Shown here piece by piece: positions 54,379-62,000 of a DNA stretch of 64,000 nucleotides. A program made the translations under genes and the position numbers. The notes under the pieces were generated by a model, which saw only the letters and a program-made list of their open reading frames with translations, did no database searches and was not told the origin of the DNA. Positions within the stretch are counted from its first letter, which is position 1. Each line of letters opens with the position of its first letter. The DNA lies in assembly GCA_036826635.1 (NCBI GenBank), contig DAISVY010000012.1, positions 1-64,000 of the forward strand, written 5' to 3'. Source of the DNA: DAISVY01 sp036826635 (GTDB lineage Bacteria > Zixibacteria > MSB-5A5 > GN15 > FEB-12).

Positions 54379-54750
54379 CTAATACGTTATGCCGCACATG
54401 GCGGCCGCTTCCTTTTCATCGGATCGAATCGTGAGATAATCGGCCAGATCGAGCACCTCAAGAATATGCCGGATATGATCGGACACGTTGCACAAGACTA
54501 TATCGCCGCCCCGCTCGCGAAAAGACTGGACAGTGCCAAGTATAGAACCAACCCCGGCCGATGACAAAAACTCGAGGCGAGCCATATCGATGATGACGTA
54601 CTTGTAACCTTTTTTCTCTCCGGTCGATATAATCTTGACCATCTCATGAGCGTTTTGATTGTCCAAAACCGGTCCGGGGTCCACAACTACCGTATCGTCC
54701 CGCAAAACACGCTCTTTTATCTCTTCGTACCCCATCCTTATTGGCTCCAT
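54379..54750 (-). CDS. STAS-domain anti-sigma-factor antagonist
   Basis: The product is a 123-residue single-domain STAS protein like RsbV/SpoIIAA. The core motif IIDMARLEFLSSAGVGSILG contains the Asp and the Ser that is phosphorylated in the family. The ATG at 54748-54750 lies inside the end of the upstream gene (13-base overlap), so the two are translationally coupled. A later ATG (54735) has AAGG directly against it and is less likely. Expected role: dephosphorylated by the SpoIIE-type phosphatase and phosphorylated by the STAS-ATPase protein, thereby controlling a sigma factor or other partner not seen in this window. Confidence 0.88.
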   Translation of the reverse strand: MEPIRMGYEEIKERVLRDDTVVVDPGPVLDNQNAHEMVKIISTGEKKGYKYVIIDMARLEFLSSAGVGSILGTVQSFRERGGDIVLCNVSDHIRHILEVLDLADYLTIRSDEKEAAAMCGITY

Positions 54751-55502
54751 TTCTTCTCGAGAGTAAGTTCGTTCATGGTCCCGTCCTTGCGACGATACGA
54801 AATGCGGTCAACGAGTCTGCTTAACATAGGCAGTCCAAAACCCCGTTTTTGACCACTTTTAGCCGAGGCCACAACATCCAGGTCCATCGAACGAGAAGTT
54901 GGATCAAACGGAATCCCGGGATCGGTGAAGGTCAAGACCATCATTTCATCGTAAGGACTGACCGTGAAAACGATTTCGTCACCGACTTCCAGAGCGGCAT
55001 AGCTCTGAATGTTAGTTGTCACCTCATAAAAAACCGTCCGCAGTTCGAACTCCAGAACCTCGGAGAGCCCCATATCCGAGAGAAAACTCCGAAATCTCAT
55101 CCTGGCTCGCGCTATGCTGTCAACATCAGCATGGAAACGATCCTGATAAGTCTCCTCAAAATGATTTTGCTTCCGGCAACGGCCGCCGACATTCAGAGAT
55201 CCCGTAGCATCTTCCTCGGGAAAGAATTCCCTGAGATCCAACGCCTGAAGGACCCGCATAAGACCCCGCGAGGCCGCTTTGAGCTTAAGGGGTACCCCGG
55301 CCGAATGACAAGTTTCGTAAAGTTGCCAGAGAATTCCCACCTGACGCGACTTGACATGGGCCAGTTTTGAGCAATCCAGAATTATAGCAGGAGGTTTCTG
55401 TCCCAGTAGTTTCGCCAGTTCTTCCTCAAAGGCAGCCATTCCCGTAACTGACATATCCCTGGGAACCTCTATTGTCACTTCCCCTTTTGTACTAGTTTGC
55501 AT
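54738..55502 (-). CDS. STAS domain fused to anti-sigma (RsbW-like) serine kinase/ATPase domain
   Basis: The product is a 254-residue fusion. Residues ~5-105 are STAS-like (AIILDCSKLAHVKSRQVGILWQL); a Ser is present in the expected loop, but the context is atypical. Residues ~120-250 are an HATPase of the RsbW/SpoIIAB type (ELRTVFYEVTTNIQSYA; LTFTDPGIPFDP; GFGLPMLSRLVDRISY). Kinase and antagonist modules are normally separate, so the fusion is unusual. The start at 55502 is one of three in-frame ATGs (55529, 55517, 55502); I chose the one with AGAGGG upstream and least overlap with the phosphatase gene. Confidence 0.8.
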   Translation of the reverse strand: MQTSTKGEVTIEVPRDMSVTGMAAFEEELAKLLGQKPPAIILDCSKLAHVKSRQVGILWQLYETCHSAGVPLKLKAASRGLMRVLQALDLREFFPEEDATGSLNVGGRCRKQNHFEETYQDRFHADVDSIARARMRFRSFLSDMGLSEVLEFELRTVFYEVTTNIQSYAALEVGDEIVFTVSPYDEMMVLTFTDPGIPFDPTSRSMDLDVVASAKSGQKRGFGLPMLSRLVDRISYRRKDGTMNELTLEKKWSQ

Positions 55503-57090
55503 GTACCCTCTCTTCATTCCTGTCAACATTTATATCGACTGAAAGCCCTTTCCACTTCATGGCCAGAAGCGTAATATCGTCGTATTGTGGTGCCGAACCG
55601 ACGAAATCCCGGTGCCGGTCAAGAGTTTGACTGACCAGTCGGGGCGGATCCAGATCTTTGTAATCGCTTACTATCTCTATAAATCTGTCCATACCAAACT
55701 CGTCGGCCGCTTCGTTCTGAGCTTCATTGACTCCGTCCGAATACTGAATAAGCCAATCGCCGCTGTTAAGCATCACATGTGCTTCTTCTATCCGTCGGGC
55801 AAAAGGTTCGGGTGGCATCATTCCCAAGGGATAGCCCCTGGTTTTTATCAATTCGGTCCGACCGCTCAGTCCGTCGATTCGAATCAGCGGGTTGTGTCCG
55901 GCTGACGCAAAATCGAACCGGCCCGATTTCTTATTCAAAAGACCGAAGAACATCGTCACGAACATCCCCTTCTTGATGTTCTGCAGTAACTCGCTGTTGA
56001 CCTCCGAAAGCAGCCGGCCCGGTGTCCGGATCGAACGCGAAACCTGCCGCACGATATCACGGGTAAGAAGCATGACCAGCATACCCGGAAGCGACTTGCC
56101 TGACACGTCGGCTACGAGAAAACCAAGCTGCTCATCATCGAAATTGATGAAATCATAATAATCGCCGCCGACCTCCCGGGCGCTGTGATAGGAACCGGCA
56201 AACTCGAAATCCGACGCCGAAGGATAGGCACGCGGCAGGATATTGGCCTGGATTTCATGGGCGATTTCCAATTCTCGAGAAATGCGCTCGTTCTGTATCT
56301 TCTCCTGCTGAGCGCTCTGTAAGCGCGATCCCATAACCCGGAGAGTCTCCGCCAGATAGCCAAACTCGTTCTTACTGGTCACGGGAATATCCAGGGTCAT
56401 ATTATCTACCGAAACGTGCCGCAATTTATCGGTGATGATGCTGACCGGACGCAGTTTCCGATGCAGCAACACCATGCCCACGATCATCCCCACCAGAACC
56501 ATGAACAGAGTAGTGGAAGCCACGGCAATCACGGACGCCCGCCGCGCATCGGTGATCTCACGAACTGAAGAGGCCAGCCCCAGCCGGCCCAGCAGAATAC
56601 CGTTTTCGACAATCGGCGTGGTAATATAGATCGTATCCCCGCGCTGGGCGAATCTCTCGTTTTCATGCAGAATCTCGCCGAAGTGTCCTTCGGGCGGCTC
56701 GGACATCTCGGCTTTGGAGATAACCTGTTTCAGATCGGTATGAGCCAGAAAGACCCGATCGGTACCGGCAATACCGGCCCAGTAAATATCGGGGTTGTCG
56801 ACAGCGAGTTTCTTGCAAATGTTGTTAAGCAGCAAAGCATCCGGTTCGCCGGACGAAATGATATGCTTGCCCGCCATACCTGAAAAAGATCGGGCCTGAA
56901 CCAGGAGTTTCTCAGCTACACTGCGAGTAACGGTGCCGACGAATTTATCGGTAATAACATAGCCGGTAACAGCCATCAGGGCGAGAATCAGCAACGAAAT
57001 ATATAAGGAGAACTCAAACCGAATCGATTTGCGAAAATTTCTGGCTTCGGGCCAACTTGCCACCGGGCGGCCGGGCTCACTGTTGCTCAT
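55492..57090 (-). CDS. membrane SpoIIE/RsbU-type PP2C phosphatase with HAMP domain
   Basis: The product is a 532-residue inner-membrane protein. The first helix (YISLLILALMAVTGYVI) and a second (VIAVASTTLFMVLVGMIVGMVLL) bracket a periplasmic sensor of ~150 residues (~55-205). A HAMP segment (~230-280) leads into a PP2C-type SpoIIE domain (~290-520) with metal-binding REVGGDYYDF, FLVADVSGKSLPGML, ASAGHNP and the terminal APQYDDITLLAMK. It should dephosphorylate STAS protein(s) in response to an envelope signal. It overlaps the PorV-TPR gene by 14 bases and the STAS-ATPase gene by 11. Confidence 0.9.
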   Translation of the reverse strand: MSNSEPGRPVASWPEARNFRKSIRFEFSLYISLLILALMAVTGYVITDKFVGTVTRSVAEKLLVQARSFSGMAGKHIISSGEPDALLLNNICKKLAVDNPDIYWAGIAGTDRVFLAHTDLKQVISKAEMSEPPEGHFGEILHENERFAQRGDTIYITTPIVENGILLGRLGLASSVREITDARRASVIAVASTTLFMVLVGMIVGMVLLHRKLRPVSIITDKLRHVSVDNMTLDIPVTSKNEFGYLAETLRVMGSRLQSAQQEKIQNERISRELEIAHEIQANILPRAYPSASDFEFAGSYHSAREVGGDYYDFINFDDEQLGFLVADVSGKSLPGMLVMLLTRDIVRQVSRSIRTPGRLLSEVNSELLQNIKKGMFVTMFFGLLNKKSGRFDFASAGHNPLIRIDGLSGRTELIKTRGYPLGMMPPEPFARRIEEAHVMLNSGDWLIQYSDGVNEAQNEAADEFGMDRFIEIVSDYKDLDPPRLVSQTLDRHRDFVGSAPQYDDITLLAMKWKGLSVDINVDRNEERVHAN

Positions 57091-59092
57091 AGGAAAGCTC
57101 TCTCAGTTTCAGAATCTCGGTTTCGGTGCGTTTGATGTAATCCTGAATAGCCTCGTTATCGGGATCAAGTCGGGCGGCCTTTTTCCATGTGGCCACGGCT
57201 TCCTGCAATTGGTTCTTTCCGTACAGTTCGATACCGACAAACTTATAGGCGTTGATCAAGTACTTTCGCACCGACTGATAATCCGGCGCCAGACGTTCGA
57301 CCCTCTCCCAGTTGGCAATTGCTTCACCCAGACGGCCGTTCTCAAAGGCGTCCTGCGCCGCCTTGTTGACTCCTTCTATTTCTTTGCGCAATTCATCGCT
57401 AAGCACCACGGCTGTTTTGGGCGCAACCGCAACCGTATCAACCGACGGCTTGTGCATATCGTCCAGAATCCGACGGCGCAGATCCAGACACCATTGGTGA
57501 TCCGGGAAAAGAACCAAGGCCGAATCGACCGTCGCCAGGGCGGTTTTGAAGTTCTCGCCTACGAAAGCCACCGAGGCTGTTTCGCGCAGGTGTTCGAATT
57601 CAACCCGCTTGATAGCCAACCGGACACTGGCGTTTTCATCGGCGAATTGACGGAGGCTCCGAACGAGTTCAAGGGCATCATCCACGTATCCATAGCTCAG
57701 AAGCGAATCGATATCCCACAGGCGTTCTCTTATCAGCTCGTCTTTGGCCACCGTCCGTTCGATAGCGGCATCAGCCTGTTCCAGAATCCTTTGAGCCTGT
57801 TCCGAATTGGAAACGTCAGACAAAGCCAGATCGGCAAAATGCCGAGCGCCGAGGTAGTCCTTCCGGGCCAGCCGTTCCTGCGCCGACTTCAGATTCTTAT
57901 CAAAGCGACCGACTCGTTCGGCCCGGTCAAGCCGCTCATGGGCTGTAAGGACCATCTCATAAATGGCGGTCGTGTCCATGTCATTACCGCGCGCCAGGAA
58001 CAAGGCCCGATCAAGCATGGTGGCGGCCTGCACCAGATCTCCTTTATCAAGAAGCTCCCGGCCACGATCCACCAACTGCCCGACTGTCTGACGGTTGCGC
58101 TCGCCCAGCCGCGTGTTCATCAAATCGTTGAATTGCGACTCTCTCTCCCGGGTCCGGGCCAGCCGCCGTTCATTTACGGGTGTTCCGAAAGAAGTCGTCA
58201 GAGTGAACATATGCAGACTGCCGAGATCACGATCCACAAGGGCGTAATCGAACCTTAGCAGCTTATACTGTAAACCGACACCGAACGACAACTTGCCCTC
58301 ACGGACACCACCGCGCAGATGGAGAAGCTCTTTGAAACTATACTCGACCCCGACAGCCAACCGGGGATCGATATCTTCTATCTTGGTAAGTCGGGCACAG
58401 AGCGTAGCCTCCTGTCCCCAGTCGGCCCCGGGCACCAACCCAAGCGCAACCCCCAGATCGAAACTGGTCGGATACTCGACCGTCTCTTCCGACAGCTTCA
58501 TCCCGGGTTTCAACAGATTGCGACCTTCCGCGGTCACGATAAGGTGATCAAAAAACGTCGAGCCAAAAGCAAACCTGCGACTGACCGACAAAGCCATACC
58601 GGGCGACGAAGTCGCCGTGTAATCGTCGATAGAATGATGCTCCAGAGACAGGCTCATCCCGACAGCATAACCGGCGATGAATCGTCCATAGGCAAGATTA
58701 AATCCGAGCCGGTTGTCGTCGGTCTCCCCCAGCAGAAGATTACCGGCGTCTCGCTTTTCTATCCCGCTGACACCGAGCCGGAAAATACCCAAACCGAAAA
58801 CACCGTAGTCAAGCGTGGGAATGGCTATGCCCAGATACTGGTAAGCAACATCGGAATCATACAACGTACTGTGGAAACCGCCGAATTCATACTGTTGGGC
58901 ATCAGCCAGTCGCGAGGCATTCCAGAACGGGGCCGTAGTGGCGTCACTTACGGAAAGAGCCGCCCCGCCCAGTGAGAGCTCACGAGCCCCGGCACCGAAA
59001 CTGAACGGTGATTGCGTACCACCGTCGTCGGCCGCCATAGAAACGCCGAAGCTCAGCAAGACCACGAGTATGATTGATCCAAGTCGCCTCAT
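57077..59092 (-). CDS. PorV/PorQ-like outer-membrane barrel fused to TPR repeats
   Basis: The product is a 671-residue exported protein. A signal peptide ends near VSMAAD. The mature N-terminus FSFGAGARELSLGGAALSVSDATTAPFWNAS matches the PorV/PorQ (UPF0164) barrel signature; the barrel occupies ~25-310. The C-terminal half (~330-665) is helical with TPR-like repeats (LDKGDLVQAATMLDRALFLARG; NAYKFVGIELYGKNQLQEAVATWKKAARLDPDNE), which would sit in the periplasm. PorV proteins shuttle or anchor T9SS cargo, so this protein may handle the repeat protein encoded just upstream, whose stop overlaps its ATG by four bases. The barrel-TPR fusion is uncommon. Confidence 0.82.
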   Translation of the reverse strand: MRRLGSIILVVLLSFGVSMAADDGGTQSPFSFGAGARELSLGGAALSVSDATTAPFWNASRLADAQQYEFGGFHSTLYDSDVAYQYLGIAIPTLDYGVFGLGIFRLGVSGIEKRDAGNLLLGETDDNRLGFNLAYGRFIAGYAVGMSLSLEHHSIDDYTATSSPGMALSVSRRFAFGSTFFDHLIVTAEGRNLLKPGMKLSEETVEYPTSFDLGVALGLVPGADWGQEATLCARLTKIEDIDPRLAVGVEYSFKELLHLRGGVREGKLSFGVGLQYKLLRFDYALVDRDLGSLHMFTLTTSFGTPVNERRLARTRERESQFNDLMNTRLGERNRQTVGQLVDRGRELLDKGDLVQAATMLDRALFLARGNDMDTTAIYEMVLTAHERLDRAERVGRFDKNLKSAQERLARKDYLGARHFADLALSDVSNSEQAQRILEQADAAIERTVAKDELIRERLWDIDSLLSYGYVDDALELVRSLRQFADENASVRLAIKRVEFEHLRETASVAFVGENFKTALATVDSALVLFPDHQWCLDLRRRILDDMHKPSVDTVAVAPKTAVVLSDELRKEIEGVNKAAQDAFENGRLGEAIANWERVERLAPDYQSVRKYLINAYKFVGIELYGKNQLQEAVATWKKAARLDPDNEAIQDYIKRTETEILKLRELSYEQQ

Positions 59093-62000
59093 CGTATTAT
59101 CGCAATCTTTCGCTTATGCTCTTCGGTCCGTCCCGAAACATAATGCGCCGTTATCCGGCAGAAGTATGTCCCCGGAACAACATCACAACCCGCGTCATTG
59201 TCGCCCGACCAGATATCCGTCTGCTGCGACCCGGCTTCGCGGAAAGCATTCTCGGCTACCGTTTTCACCGCTTCGCCGGTAATCGAGAACAACTCAATAT
59301 CCACATGGGCATCTTCGGACAACACGTACCCGATAGTGGTAGCACCGTCCTGAGCCGGGTTGAACGGGTTGGGATAATTCGTAAATGATTGCCCCAGGCT
59401 GGCCTCGGTGATCGATATCTCGGTACCGTACAGCGGGTATGACGTGCCGCTCTCCAAAACCGGATATATCGCGGTTGCCATGTTTTTGTCCGCAATGTCG
59501 AACGAAGTGGAGTCCTCGAAGAGAATCAGATAATCACCCCGACGAGCGTCATCTCGTACGTCACAAACAACGCTTACCGGCACCGTTCCCCCGGAAGAGA
59601 CATCGTAACCGCCGTCGATGGTAAACAGCAAGGTATCACCGTTCAGAACCGAATCGGTGGCGACAACCTCGTCATCGAACACCAGATGTACGGCCCGGAA
59701 AATCTCCGCACCCGCACCGGCCTCAAGATGATCGCTGTATCGCCGGACAACTTTCCCCTGCCAGGAAGCGACGACCAGATCGCCTTCAAGCGTGGGGCTG
59801 TCATATTCCAGATCGCCGGAGAAAACGATCAATCCGGTTTGACCGGCACAAGTAAGTTGAACAGGGGCGGTAACGGTTGACAACACCGGTCGCCCGGCCG
59901 GCTGGAAGATATCCGTTTCTTCCGTTCTGAAGGGGAAACCGTCGGCACACCCGTCGGCCACCTCTATGCCGGGGCTCCGCGTAGTATCGCTGGCGTCACG
60001 CACCGTGATAGCCGGGGAAGCCGATATCTCAAGGACAAAATTATCATACGGCACGTCGGCCTCGATATCGCCGTACAAACCGACCGTGACACTGTCGCCG
60101 GGGTTAAGCAATACACCTTCGGTGCCCATTTCAAACGTAACCGCACCGATCAACGGCTCGATAAACGACTGGTAAGTGACAGGAGCATCGCCAATCGATA
60201 TTCCTACCCGGTCAAAGAGAAATTCCGGGCGCAACATAGTACCATCGGCATCAAGCACGGATACGAGAATGTCACCGATACGCACCGATGAATAGTCCGT
60301 GGTGAACGGATAAACCAGCGCCAGTTCCATAAGAACCAGAGAATCAACCCCGCCGACAACGGCCGCAGACAGCGGAGCCGTAACACAAAGCTGCGGTGCC
60401 CCGGCCGGATATCGCAATTGTGTCCAGCCGGTTCTAATGGGGAAAACATCACCGGTCGCAAGCATCGTATCAGGAGAAACCTGAAGCGGTGAACCGGAGC
60501 TCAGATCGCGGACGGTGAAGCAGGTACTGTCGGTTATAAGCAGCGAAAAACCATCCAGGGAAGTCTCCTCGACCAGCGACAAAATAATCGTAAGCGAGTC
60601 AATCTCACCGGCGCTGAGTGTAAGCGGTGAAGTCAGGGATAAGTTAACATGGGTCGAGTCGGTCCTGAAATCGGCCACATGTCCCACCACCACCTGTTGT
60701 CTGAGAGCACTGGCACTTTGCAAAATCGCCGCCGCTTCCACGGGATCACCGGCCAAATCGGCAAGGCAGAAAGACAGACCGGAAAGCTGAATCTGCGAGG
60801 TCCCGACATCGCCTCCGTGGCGGAACCTGAGCATAACGGCTTCGACTCCATTCTGCCCGTAGTTTGCGGTCGAACCGAGCAGCGATACGGAAGAAGTTGC
60901 CAGCGCCTGTGACGGATCGTCCAGACGGCACGAGGCCGTTCTGAGCGGAAAACTTACGGCCGGATTAATAGAAACCGGCAACAGCGTATTAGCATCCACG
61001 AGCACGGTCGAGGCGGCACTCTCCAGAGCCAGGGCAAAACTGGAAGCCGACGCGGCACTGTCGATGCTCACGATAAGCATAAGATTCGAAGACTTGCCCG
61101 GAGCAATTAGAACAGGCTCCGTGAAGGTCAGCAACAAATCGGACGTATGAGGAACTTCTTCGACCGCCGCCACTATAACATACCCGGCCGCTATTACCAC
61201 CCGGCTAAGAGCTTCATCCGCCGCCTGGGGTGTACCAAAACCGTCTTCAACCCGCAGGACCAGACTGTCCAACCGCAAATCGGCTCCGGTTGCGGCCGTG
61301 TCCGGGTGCGTGATGGCTATACTCATCGGGAACACGCTTGACTGCCCCCGGGTGACCGAGGTCGGCATGGAATTGATAAGCTCGACCAGTACGTCCGCGG
61401 GGGATGTCTGGATATGGACCGCTGATGTCTGGATCACCGCGGATGAATCGGGCAAAGACTCGGCAACGGCACGCAACTGCCAGGATACTTCACCGGGCTG
61501 AAGAGCCGTATAATAGAAGACGAACTCGGCCGATGTACCGCTGGACACGGCGACCGGTCCGCTGGCGCTGCTGTCAAAAACGACCAGCTCGGAATCGCTT
61601 ATTCCGACGACCTGAGCTTGCACATCGTCAATCTGAATCGGCAGCAGGTTAGTCGCGTTGAAATGCACCGCGATAGTCTGCCCCACCGAATAACTTTCCG
61701 CCAAAGGCTCATAACCGGCCCGCAGACTGGAATTAGATATCGTGAATCGGTTTTCACCGCTCAGAGCGGCGTCATGAGGTCCGTCGTTGGCCGAAGCATA
61801 CTGACAGCCGTTTATCGGAATTTCACCCTGGAACTCCGCCCCGGGAGCGGCTGAAGCGGCCACATCGCCCACCACGAATAATACCGGCGGGGTACTGTTA
61901 ACAGCCAGATCAAGCGTTGTTATGTTCCACTCTGTCCCGGTATAGGTAAACGTACCCAGCAACAGGTCACTTGAACTCCAATCCTCACTGGCATCGTTGT

